This document shows positions 32,750 through 40,203 of a stretch of DNA of 64,000 nt, in pieces (within the stretch, counting starts at the first letter, position 1; each line of letters begins with the position of its first letter). The position numbers and the translations under genes are program-made. This stretch comes from Caproicibacter sp047833665 (GTDB lineage Bacteria; Bacillota; Clostridia; Oscillospirales; Acutalibacteraceae): contig CP181261.1 of NCBI GenBank assembly GCA_047833665.1, positions 2,586,325-2,650,324 of the forward strand, written 5' to 3'. Below the pieces are notes generated by a model, which made no database searches, was not told the origin of the DNA, and saw nothing but the letters and a program-made list of their open reading frames with translations.

Positions 32750-33603
32750 TCAGCGGATGGTACTCAGCTTTTGCGTATACGCCGGGAGGCCCTCCTCGAA
32801 ATTAACGCCAAAACGAACATCCGTACCAGCCCGATGGGTTCTGACGATTGCACGTTGGGTAAATTGCACGGCTTCTTCTGCGGACTGGGCAAGCGAAAGC
32901 CCACTCATCAAACCGCCAATCAGAGCACTGGCAAACACATCCCCTGTGCCGTGGTAGTTCCCCTCCACCTGCGGAGCGAATGCAAAACTGAATTGGTCGG
33001 CAACGCGGTCATAAGCAGCGCAGCCCGTTTCTCCCGAGCGGAACGAAACGCCGGTTAAAACCACCTGCCGCGGTCCGAGTTCCGAAAGCCTGCGCAGCAG
33101 TTCTTCCGTCTGTTTCCTATCCTGCGGGCCGTCTGTGTAAGGTTCCCCCAGCAGAAAAGCTGCTTCGGTTCTGTTTGGCAAAATCAGGTCCGCTTTTCGG
33201 CACAGCTGAGCCATACCTTTTGGAAAATCCTCATTGAAAGCGGAATACAATTTCCCGTTGTCCGCCATAACAGGATCCACGCAGACTAAGGATTGCGGCG
33301 TGCGGAATTCTTCTATCAGCTGCGCAACCAGCCGAAGCTGTTCGAACGAACCAAGATATCCGGTGTAAATCGCATCAAACTTTATGCCTAATGTTTTCCA
33401 GTGGTGCAGTATACCGGGGATATCTCCCGTTAAGTCCCGAAATGTAAATCCTGTAAATCCGCCTGTATGTGTGGAAAGAACCGCCGTAGGCAGTACGCTG
33501 ACCGTACAACCCGCTGCGGAAAGAATCGGCAGTGCCACCGTTAGAGAACATTTCCCCACACAGGAAATATCGTGTACGGCAAGAATGTTTTTCTGGGGCT
33601 GCA
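32750..33603 (-). CDS. pdxY: Pyridoxamine kinase (PdxY/PdxK type)
   Basis: 284 residues from the ATG at 33603, after GGAGGAATTTAT. A ribokinase-like fold: NILAVHDISCVGKCSLTVAL at the N-terminus, DPVMADNGKLYSAF, LPNRTEAAFLLGE and the C-terminal anion-hole motif GNYHGTGDVFASALIGG. It phosphorylates pyridoxal/pyridoxamine in B6 salvage, supplying PLP for enzymes such as SufS. Confidence 0.92.
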
Positions 33604-33669
33604 TATAAATTCCTCCGTATGTAAAATATTTTTCCACTTGTTTGTATTCTTCTTTCCGCGCAAACACAA

Positions 33670-33693
33670 GTCCGGCGGAAAAATCCGCCGGAC
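33670..33693 (-). terminator. Terminator after glnA
   Basis: GTCCGGCGGA pairs with TCCGCCGGAC across AAAA; the minus-strand tail TTGTGTTT is a modest T-run. Confidence 0.75.
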
Positions 33694-33720
33694 AAGTGAA
33701 TTTCAGCTTAGGGATGCAAA

Positions 33721-35058
33721 TTAATATTTCTCTAAATAATTTCTAATTTCCCAATCCGTAACCGCGCGTGTGTAACACTCCCATTCTCCCTGCTTATCCA
33801 ACAAGAAATTGTGCAGCGCGTGCTCACCCAGCGCACCGGTAATAACCGGGTCTTTTTTCAGTGCCTCCAATGCATCCAAAAGAGTCAGCGGGAGCGTCTC
33901 GATGCCCGCTTTGCTAATTTGCTCATTGGAAAGGTTGAAAAGTTCGCGATCCATTGCCGGCGGAGGCGTCAACTTTTTCTCAATTCCATCCAAACCGGCA
34001 GCGAGACAGCACGCCAGCATCAAATATGGGTTTGCAGACGGATCCGGAGAGCGGAACTCAATGCGAGAGCCTTTTCCACGGGAGGAGGGAATGCGAACCA
34101 GCGGACTGCTGTTCTTGCAGGACCATGTGATGTGTACGGGAGCTTCACAGCCGGTTGCAAGACGCTTGTACGAATTGACGGTTGGATTACAAATGGCCGT
34201 CAAAGCTTTGGCATGTGCCAACAGACCCGCCATAAAATGATAAGCCGTCTCGCTCAAGCCATTGCCCTGAGGATCATTCGGATCGTCAAATAGATTTTTG
34301 CCGTCGCGCATCAGCGACATATGAAGATGCATACCGGAACCGCTGATATCCGAACGCGGCTTTGGCATAAACGTGGCATAGCTGCCGGAAGCCTTTGCGA
34401 TGGATTTTACCGCCATTTTGAAGGTCATGATATTGTCCGCAGTCTTGAGTGCCGTATCATATTTAAAATCAATTTCATGCTGCCCGGGCGCAACTTCATG
34501 ATGGGAAGCCTCCAGCTCAAACCCCATGCTTTCCAGTGTGAGGCATATTTCACGCCGGATATCCCCGCCGATGTCTACGGAATTTAGGTCGAAATAGCCG
34601 GCGGTGTCACGCGTCTGCGTGGTTGGCCTGCCGTAATCGTCCATTTCGAACAGGAAAAATTCGCACTCCGGCCCAACATTAAATTCCATTCCAAGGTCCG
34701 CGGCTTTTTTGAGTTCTTTCTTCAAAATCTGACGCGGGTCACCGGAATATGGTTCTCCATGAGGGGAATAAACATCACAAATAAAGCGCGCCACCCCGTT
34801 GTGCGTAGGCCTCCAAGGCAGCATTGTAAACGTGTCCAAATCCGGATGCAGGCACATATCTGACTCCGCGTCCCGTGCGAATCCGTCTAGGGACGAGCCG
34901 TCAAACGTACATTGGTTATTCAGTGCCTTTTCCAGCTGATTCTTGGTAATCGCGACATTTTTCATCATCCCGGAAATATCCGTAAACTGAAGCCGAATAA
35001 ACGTAACATCGTTTTCATTGATCAGCTTTTGGATATCCTCTTTGCTGTAATGGCCCAC
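33721..35058 (-). CDS. glnA: Glutamine synthetase type I
   Basis: 445 residues, the size of GSI-alpha of Firmicutes. Visible motifs: FDGSSLDGFARDAESDMCL (beta-grasp end), GPECEFFLFE (metal ligands), EVAPGQHEIDFKYD, KPRSDISGSGMHLHMSL (ATP site), NSYKRLATGCEAP and RIPSSRGKGSRIEFRSPDPS. There is no NLYDLP adenylylation loop, so control is likely by feedback and transcript attenuation. It makes glutamine from glutamate and ammonia with ATP. The start is a GTG at 35058 behind GGAGGTATGGAGA. The leader contains a terminator (see 35097-35133). Confidence 0.96.
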   Translation of the reverse strand: MGHYSKEDIQKLINENDVTFIRLQFTDISGMMKNVAITKNQLEKALNNQCTFDGSSLDGFARDAESDMCLHPDLDTFTMLPWRPTHNGVARFICDVYSPHGEPYSGDPRQILKKELKKAADLGMEFNVGPECEFFLFEMDDYGRPTTQTRDTAGYFDLNSVDIGGDIRREICLTLESMGFELEASHHEVAPGQHEIDFKYDTALKTADNIMTFKMAVKSIAKASGSYATFMPKPRSDISGSGMHLHMSLMRDGKNLFDDPNDPQGNGLSETAYHFMAGLLAHAKALTAICNPTVNSYKRLATGCEAPVHITWSCKNSSPLVRIPSSRGKGSRIEFRSPDPSANPYLMLACCLAAGLDGIEKKLTPPPAMDRELFNLSNEQISKAGIETLPLTLLDALEALKKDPVITGALGEHALHNFLLDKQGEWECYTRAVTDWEIRNYLEKY

Positions 35059-35096
35059 TCTCCATACCTCCCAACGGTAAAATTCAAAATGAAGTC

Positions 35097-35133
35097 AAAA
35101 AAAACCGGCACACTGTGTCGGACGCCACTGCCC
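35097..35133 (-). promoter_or_regulatory. glnA leader attenuator with an ANTAR-like hexaloop hairpin
   Basis: In the minus-strand leader, CCGACACAGTGTGCCGG (35121-35105) folds with one mismatch and is followed by eight T: an intrinsic terminator 5' of the glnA start. Directly before it, GGGC-AGTGGC-GTCC (35133-35120) can form a 4-bp hairpin whose six-base loop has A at position 1 and G at position 4. The two structures share bases 35120-35121, so they exclude each other. Confidence 0.55.
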
Positions 35134-35168
35134 AATCAAATAATCACATTCTATATTTTTACCTTCTT

Positions 35169-35197
35169 ATTTTATACCTACTAATACTCTGTTGCAA
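35169..35197 (-). promoter_or_regulatory. Promoter of glnA
   Basis: TTGCAA (35192-35197) and TAAAAT (35169-35174), 17 bp apart on the minus strand, giving a leader of roughly 100 nt. Confidence 0.6.
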
Positions 35198-35243
35198 GCC
35201 CAAATCCGGCGAAGATAAAATAATTATAAATTTTCTTAGAGTA

Positions 35244-35273
35244 TTGGCAAACAAGAGTCCTATGAATTATAAT
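35244..35273 (+). promoter_or_regulatory. Plus-strand promoter reading into the IS256 element
   Basis: TTGGCA (35244-35249) and TATAAT (35268-35273), 18-bp spacer. Downstream, before the IS, only AAAGGACGTG and a six-codon ATG frame are seen at 35342-35378. It may once have served the gene now beyond the IS. Confidence 0.5.
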
Positions 35274-35387
35274 AAAAAAACAAGAATATGCAAAAATATG
35301 ACTCTTTATCGCATAAAACAACTTAGGTTCGCCGAAACAGAAAGGACGTGCCGATACCAAATGAAAAAATTTGGATAGAGTACAATA

Positions 35388-36691
35388 AAGTTCGCAATTT
35401 CATAAAGGCATAGAAAAGTCATTGGGACTCCGATAAAATGAATGGTGATAAGACATTCAAAAAAGGAGAGATACCCAATGACTCACAAAAAGAATACCAC
35501 AGATTTGACGGAATTGCTACTAAAATGTATGGCACAGCCGGATCCAATGCTGTCGATGCTGGAATGGCTGTGTACCCGTCTGATGGAAGCAGAGGTCTCC
35601 GGTATTATTGGCGCGGAAAAGAATGCACACAATCCGTCCCGCCGTGATTACCGCTGCGGCTATCGGCCACGTCGATTGGATACTCGTATGGGGACGATGT
35701 ATCTGATGGTACCAAAACTCCGAAATCAGGGCTATATCCCGTTTTTCGTAACAGAACGCAAGCGCAGTGAAGCAGCGCTGATTCAAGTGGTTCAAGAAGC
35801 GTTTGTGCAGGGTGTATCTACGCGAAAGATGGAGAAACTAGCTCGCAGTCTTGGAATTGAGAATCTTTCCCGCAGTCAAGTCAGTGAAATGACGAAAGGC
35901 CTTAACGAGCAGGTGCAGTACTTCCGCAGCCGGCCTCTGACGGGTCGCTATCCTGTCATTTGGACAGATGCACTGTATGAAAAAATTCGTATGGATGGCC
36001 GGGTCGTCAGCATGGCTGTGATGGTAGTTTGCGGCGTCAATGAACAGGGGCATAGGGATATCCTCGCCGTGGAGCCAATGCTCGATGAATCCAAAGAAAG
36101 TTATTCTCAATTGTTTCAAAGTCTTCTCGATCGTGGTCTGAAAATACCGCTCCTGGTGATTTCAGACGCAAATAAAGGGCTGATTGCAGCCATCCGTGAG
36201 AGTTTTCCGGGAGCCTCTTGGCAACGGTGCAAAGTCCATTTTATGCGAAATATTTTGGCTCATGTACCCCAGAAGGAAAAAGAATCCTTTGCGGCTCAGT
36301 TAAAAGAGATTTGGCTGGCACCTTCCGCTGAAATAGCTAGACAACGCGCAGAGCAAATATCAGAACAGTATGGAAAACGCTTTCCAAAAGCAATTGAGCT
36401 TCTGCAAGATGGACTGGAAGATTCTCTAGCCTTCTATGCTTTTCCGGAACTCGATGCTCGCAAAATTTCCTCGACCAATATGTTGGAACGACTAAACAAG
36501 GAAATCCGCCGCAGAACCAGCGTAGTCGGAATATTTCCCAATCCGGATTCCTACCTACGGTTGGTAACAACATGTCTCATGGAATATGCGGAAGACTGGT
36601 CTGTTTCTAGAGCATACTTAAACCCGAAATCCATTCTTTCACTGTTAAACGTAGCCTAATTCATTTTTCGGAGCCCCTAAATTGCGAACTT
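35388..36691 (+). mobile_element. IS256-family insertion sequence
   Basis: 1304 bp bounded by the 13-bp inverted repeat AAGTTCGCAATTT, with a single transposase gene of mutator type. No 8-9 bp target duplication is visible in the flanks (GTACAATA left, CCCTTGAC right). Confidence 0.9.
35478..36659 (+). CDS. IS256-family (mutator type) transposase
   Basis: 393 residues from the ATG at 35478 behind AAAGGAGAG; an upstream GTG at 35442 in frame lacks a site. Visible: the N-terminal RRDYRCGYRPRRLDTRMGTM segment, D in IWTDALYEKIRMDG, D in LVISDANKGLIAAIRE and the C-terminal E region NMLERLNKEIRRRTSVVGIF. Intact and probably functional. Confidence 0.95.
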   Translation: MTHKKNTTDLTELLLKCMAQPDPMLSMLEWLCTRLMEAEVSGIIGAEKNAHNPSRRDYRCGYRPRRLDTRMGTMYLMVPKLRNQGYIPFFVTERKRSEAALIQVVQEAFVQGVSTRKMEKLARSLGIENLSRSQVSEMTKGLNEQVQYFRSRPLTGRYPVIWTDALYEKIRMDGRVVSMAVMVVCGVNEQGHRDILAVEPMLDESKESYSQLFQSLLDRGLKIPLLVISDANKGLIAAIRESFPGASWQRCKVHFMRNILAHVPQKEKESFAAQLKEIWLAPSAEIARQRAEQISEQYGKRFPKAIELLQDGLEDSLAFYAFPELDARKISSTNMLERLNKEIRRRTSVVGIFPNPDSYLRLVTTCLMEYAEDWSVSRAYLNPKSILSLLNVA

Positions 36692-37383
36692 CCCTTGACA
36701 CTAGCAAAATTGATAAAAGACCGCTCAACCGTATTGTACTGATTGCCATGATTTTATTGATTGGTGCGGGCGTCACATACGCTTCTGTCAATCCTGAACA
36801 GTTTCGTTCAGGGATAAATTCCGTTGCACAATGGATGAAAATAGATTCATTCGCAAAAGCCGCCGAACAGGAATCCTCCGCACCACAGGCTTCCTCATCG
36901 CAAGCATCTTCCGCCCCTGTATCCTCTTCACCGGCGCAAAGTTCTGAGGCAGCCGCACCTGCTTCGAGCCAGCCAGAAACAGAACAAGTGTCACTGGAAC
37001 AGGCGGAAAAGCCGCTGAAAATCGATGTTTCCTTAGCAGAGCAGAAAGTGTATATTTTAGATGCAAAAGACCGCGTAGTTCAGGAGTACATTTGCTCCAC
37101 AGGGAAGGAAGGCAGTGAAACACCCACAGGAACCTTTACCATTACGGACCGCGGAAAATCATTTTACAATCCAGCAGTGAAGGAAGGCGCCTATTACTGG
37201 ACCCGCTTCTACAAAACATATTTGTTCCACAGCCTTCCGTTCGATGAAAATGAAGAAATGGAGCCGGAAGAAGCGGCAAAACTCGGCACACCGGCATCCC
37301 ACGGATGTATTCGGCTAGAAACGGAAAACGCCAAATGGATTTACGACAACATTCCGGAAGGAACCAAAGTCGTCATCCATTAA
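36682..37383 (+). CDS. L,D-transpeptidase (YkuD fold), 5' end altered by IS256
   Basis: 233 residues as read from a TTG at 36682. An N-terminal membrane anchor (IVLIAMILLIGAGVTYASV) is followed by a Ser/Ala/Gln-rich linker (residues about 60-110) and a YkuD domain: LKIDVSLAEQKVYILDAK, STGKEGSETPTGTFTI and the catalytic SHGCIRLETENAKW with C209. Such enzymes make or modify 3-3 peptidoglycan cross-links outside the membrane. The TTG lies inside the right terminal repeat of IS256, so the native start has been cut off. No Shine-Dalgarno site precedes it; translation may be weak or absent. Confidence 0.8.
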   Translation: MRTSLDTSKIDKRPLNRIVLIAMILLIGAGVTYASVNPEQFRSGINSVAQWMKIDSFAKAAEQESSAPQASSSQASSAPVSSSPAQSSEAAAPASSQPETEQVSLEQAEKPLKIDVSLAEQKVYILDAKDRVVQEYICSTGKEGSETPTGTFTITDRGKSFYNPAVKEGAYYWTRFYKTYLFHSLPFDENEEMEPEEAAKLGTPASHGCIRLETENAKWIYDNIPEGTKVVIH

Positions 37384-37444
37384 TCCGTTATGCGCATTTT
37401 ATCTAAACAGCTGCAAACGGAATAAGGCAAAGTAATTGCAAGCA

Positions 37445-37789
37445 TTATCCCCACTGCTTTCCCCACATCTTCATAGCAACAATAATGGGCTTTAGGCTTT
37501 TCCCTTTATCCGTGAGCTCATATTGCACCATTGGCGGGACGGTCGGGAATGCCGTCCGTTTAACAACTCCTTTGGCTTCAAGCTCTTTGAGCCGAACCGA
37601 CAGCGTCTTCGGGCTGATGCCTTTTAGCGATTTCTTCAGTTCACCAAACCGCTTCACACCGTCGAACAAATCGCGAATGATTAAAAAAGTCCATCTTCCG
37701 TCGAGAACCTCAAGCGTTTTTTCAATGGAACACTCCACATCGTCAGGACATTTATCGATATTTTGCTCCAGAACCTGCTCAATTTCCAA
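37445..37789 (-). CDS. HxlR-family transcriptional regulator
   Basis: 114 residues, a winged helix of the HxlR type: CSIEKTLEVLDGRWTFLIIR, RFGELKKSLKGISPKTLSVR, LKELEAKGVVKR, YELTDKGKSLKPII. The Cys in the N-terminal KCPDDVECSIEK segment matches the redox-sensing position of some members (HypR/QorR-like). It is divergent from the DUF362 ferredoxin gene, its likely target, but IS copy 2 now separates them. Confidence 0.9.
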   Translation of the reverse strand: MEIEQVLEQNIDKCPDDVECSIEKTLEVLDGRWTFLIIRDLFDGVKRFGELKKSLKGISPKTLSVRLKELEAKGVVKRTAFPTVPPMVQYELTDKGKSLKPIIVAMKMWGKQWG

Positions 37790-37810
37790 ACGGCATGCCT
37801 CCTGCTTCCA

Positions 37811-37832
37811 ATAGTAACTTTTATGTAACTAC
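37811..37832 (-). promoter_or_regulatory. Putative HxlR operator
   Basis: Two GTAACT direct repeats spaced 11 bp centre to centre (AGTAACTTTTATGTAACTA), which also form an imperfect dyad, just downstream of the hxlR -10 at the expected transcription start: an autoregulatory position. Confidence 0.5.
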
Positions 37833-37837
37833 TTTTC

Positions 37838-37866
37838 ATAATAAAGCATCAATGTTATAATGTCAA
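37838..37866 (-). promoter_or_regulatory. Promoter of hxlR, overlapping a divergent extended -10 box
   Basis: Minus strand: TTGACA (37861-37866), 17 bp, TATTAT (37838-37843). On the plus strand TGTTATAAT at 37853-37861 would fire toward the DUF362 gene, now blocked by the IS. Confidence 0.65.
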
Positions 37867-37870
37867 CGAT

Positions 37871-37896
37871 AGCCCGACAACATCATGATATACGAG
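37871..37896 (+). repeat. Left 26-bp target-site duplication of IS copy 2
   Basis: 26 bases (starting AGCCCGACAA, ending ATATACGAG) repeated exactly at 38960-38985; the repeat starts 4 bp from the hxlR -35 box. Confidence 0.93.
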
Positions 37897-38959
37897 TGTA
37901 GGACTACAATACATATTGGACAGTTGAGAAAAAATAAAATACAGAAATGGACACATCGGTTACAATAAAGCTACCCAAACCAAATCATACCGAGAGGAAG
38001 TGTCCATTCCTGCATGAATAGTGTAACACAAGATATGAAGTTTAGGCAATCCATAATGATCTACGCTCAAAAGTACGGTGTCAGTCGTGCAAGCAGAAAG
38101 TACAACAAAAGCCGTTCCTTTATTTACTTTTGGATGGCCCGGTATGACGGTACATTAGAATCGTTGGCTTGCCGGTCTAGAAGGCCACACAGTCATCCAA
38201 ACCAACATACACCTGCCGAGTTAAAACTGATTCGCGACATGCGGCGCAGGAACCCAGAACTCGGTATGATTGAACTATGGTCCCGGTTAAAAAAGCGCGG
38301 ATACAAGCGATGTCCGGAAAGTCTGTTCCGTGTAATGCGCCGAATGGGGATTTTTCCAGAGGCAAAACCGAAGAAAAAATATCAGCCAAAGCCATATGAG
38401 CAAATGACGCATCCCGGAGAGCGCATTCAAATCGATGTAAAGGTAGTCCCAAAGCGCTGTATTGCCGACCCTGAGCTTCGGCTTTTTCAGTACACAGCCA
38501 TCGATGAATTTTCTAGGCTACGTTTTTTGGCAGCATACCCTGAACAGAGTACCTACTCTTCTGCCGACTTTCTTAAACGAGCTGTCAAATGGTTTGCCCG
38601 GCGCGGTGTTCATGTGGAATGCATTCAAACTGACAACGGTTTTGAATTTACCAACCGCTTTTCCCCATCAAAGAAACATCTGCTGACGCTCTTCGAGGCC
38701 ACTGCCGCTCAACTGCATATCCGGCACAAACTGATTCGGCCTTATACGCCCAGGCACAATGGTAAAGTGGAACGCAGCCATCGCGAAGACCAAAAGCGCT
38801 TTTACAACAAACACCATTTTTATTCCTTAGCGGACTTTGAAAACCAACTTTCCATCTACTTACGACGCTCTAACAATATGCCGATGCGTCCCCTTCACTG
38901 GTTATCTCCTTCTGAATTTTTACAATCCCATACTGTCCAATATGTTTGACAAACCTACA
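37897..38959 (+). mobile_element. IS481-like (rve transposase) insertion sequence, copy 2
   Basis: 1063 bp. It has the same ends as copy 1: TGTAGGACTACAATACATAT on the left; on the right, read inward, TGTAGG then ACATATTGGACAGT. Opposite strand to copy 1. It separates hxlR from the DUF362 gene. Confidence 0.93.
38014..38949 (+). CDS. Transposase of IS copy 2 (integrase-core, IS481-like)
   Basis: 311 residues, nearly identical to the protein at 5998-6933, with D141, D207 and E253 conserved. Nucleotide changes are mostly silent, which suggests the two copies have been apart for some time while both stayed under coding constraint. Confidence 0.95.
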   Translation: MNSVTQDMKFRQSIMIYAQKYGVSRASRKYNKSRSFIYFWMARYDGTLESLACRSRRPHSHPNQHTPAELKLIRDMRRRNPELGMIELWSRLKKRGYKRCPESLFRVMRRMGIFPEAKPKKKYQPKPYEQMTHPGERIQIDVKVVPKRCIADPELRLFQYTAIDEFSRLRFLAAYPEQSTYSSADFLKRAVKWFARRGVHVECIQTDNGFEFTNRFSPSKKHLLTLFEATAAQLHIRHKLIRPYTPRHNGKVERSHREDQKRFYNKHHFYSLADFENQLSIYLRRSNNMPMRPLHWLSPSEFLQSHTVQYV

Positions 38960-38985
38960 AGCCCGACAACATCATGATATACGAG
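38960..38985 (+). repeat. Right 26-bp target-site duplication of IS copy 2
   Basis: Exact repeat of 37871-37896. Confidence 0.93.
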
Positions 38986-39028
38986 GAAAACAGCATGTAC
39001 ATGCAAGCTGTAATACGGAGGTTGAAAA

Positions 39029-40135
39029 ATGGAAAAGTCAAAAGTCTATTACACAGATATGCACACCACATTCAATGAAAATCTCCTGCAGAAACTAAAA
39101 AGACTGATTAAAACCGCAGGCATTGGGCAAATTGATTTTAACAAAAAATATGCAGCAATTAAAATACATTTCGGTGAACCCGGCAACCTTGCTTATCTCC
39201 GCCCCAATTACGCAAAAGTGGTTGCTGACACCGTGCGCGAACTTGGCGGCAAACCTTTTTTGACCGACTGCAATACCCTCTATGTGGGTGGGCGTAAAAA
39301 CGCGCTGGACCACTTGGATTCAGCATATGAAAACGGATTTTCTCCCTTCTCTACCGGATGCCAGATTCTTATTGGCGACGGATTAAAAGGCACGGATGAA
39401 GTTCTTGTCCCCGTAGAAGGGGGCGAATATGTCCGAGAAGCCAAAATCGGACACGCCATTATGGACGCCGATATATTCATATCTCTGACCCATTTTAAAG
39501 TGCATGAGGCAACCGGCATTGGCGGTACATTAAAAAATGTTGGCATGGGGTGCGGCTCGCGCGCTGGCAAAATGGAAATGCACAGCAGCGGAAAGCCCCA
39601 TATCAATCAGGAAGCATGCATCGGCTGCGGCGCATGCAAAAAAAATTGCGCACATAACGCAATAACAATTGAAAACCGCAAGGCTTCCATCAATCATGAC
39701 CTGTGCGTCGGCTGCGGCAGATGTATCGGTGTTTGCCCAATGGACGCGGTTTTGCCCGCATCGGATGAATCCAATGACATTCTCAACAAAAAAATTGCCG
39801 AGTATTCCTATGCCGTGCTGCACGGCCGTCCGCAGTTTCATATCAGCCTAGTTGTCGATGTTTCCCCCTACTGCGACTGTCATGCGGAAAACGATGTTCC
39901 GATTGTGCCAAACGTGGGAATGTTCGCCTCTTTTGACCCGGTTGCGCTCGACCTTGCGTGCGCTCGTGCGGTTAACAGCCAGTCACCGATTCCCGGCAGC
40001 AAGCTAGAGAAATGTGAAAACAATCAGCACGACCATTTTACTGCCATTCACCCGACAACCGACTGGAAAGTTCTCATTGACCATGCGGTAAAACTTGGAT
40101 TGGGCAGCAAGGATTATGAACTGATTAAAATTTAA
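39029..40135 (+). CDS. DUF362 domain protein with two 4Fe-4S clusters
   Basis: 368 residues. DUF362 parts at both ends (IKIHFGEPGNLAYLRPNYAK, DCNTLYVGGRKNALDHLDSA, ISLTHFKVHEATGIGGTLKN and NVGMFASFDPVALDLACARA) flank a ferredoxin insert with CIGCGACKKNCAHNAI and CVGCGRCIGVCPMDAV, enough for two [4Fe-4S] clusters. A redox protein of unknown reaction, common in anaerobes. ATG at 39029 behind ACGGAGGTTG. Its promoter has probably been cut off by IS copy 2. Confidence 0.9.
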   Translation: MEKSKVYYTDMHTTFNENLLQKLKRLIKTAGIGQIDFNKKYAAIKIHFGEPGNLAYLRPNYAKVVADTVRELGGKPFLTDCNTLYVGGRKNALDHLDSAYENGFSPFSTGCQILIGDGLKGTDEVLVPVEGGEYVREAKIGHAIMDADIFISLTHFKVHEATGIGGTLKNVGMGCGSRAGKMEMHSSGKPHINQEACIGCGACKKNCAHNAITIENRKASINHDLCVGCGRCIGVCPMDAVLPASDESNDILNKKIAEYSYAVLHGRPQFHISLVVDVSPYCDCHAENDVPIVPNVGMFASFDPVALDLACARAVNSQSPIPGSKLEKCENNQHDHFTAIHPTTDWKVLIDHAVKLGLGSKDYELIKI

Positions 40136-40153
40136 AACACGGATACTTTCCAC

Positions 40154-40189
40154 AAAAATATCCCGGATCTTGTGACCCGGGATATTTTT
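40154..40189. terminator. Bidirectional intrinsic terminator
   Basis: AAAAATATCCCGG pairs with CCGGGATATTTTT between convergent genes. Confidence 0.88.
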
Positions 40190-40203
40190 GCGCTTAGACA
40201 AAG

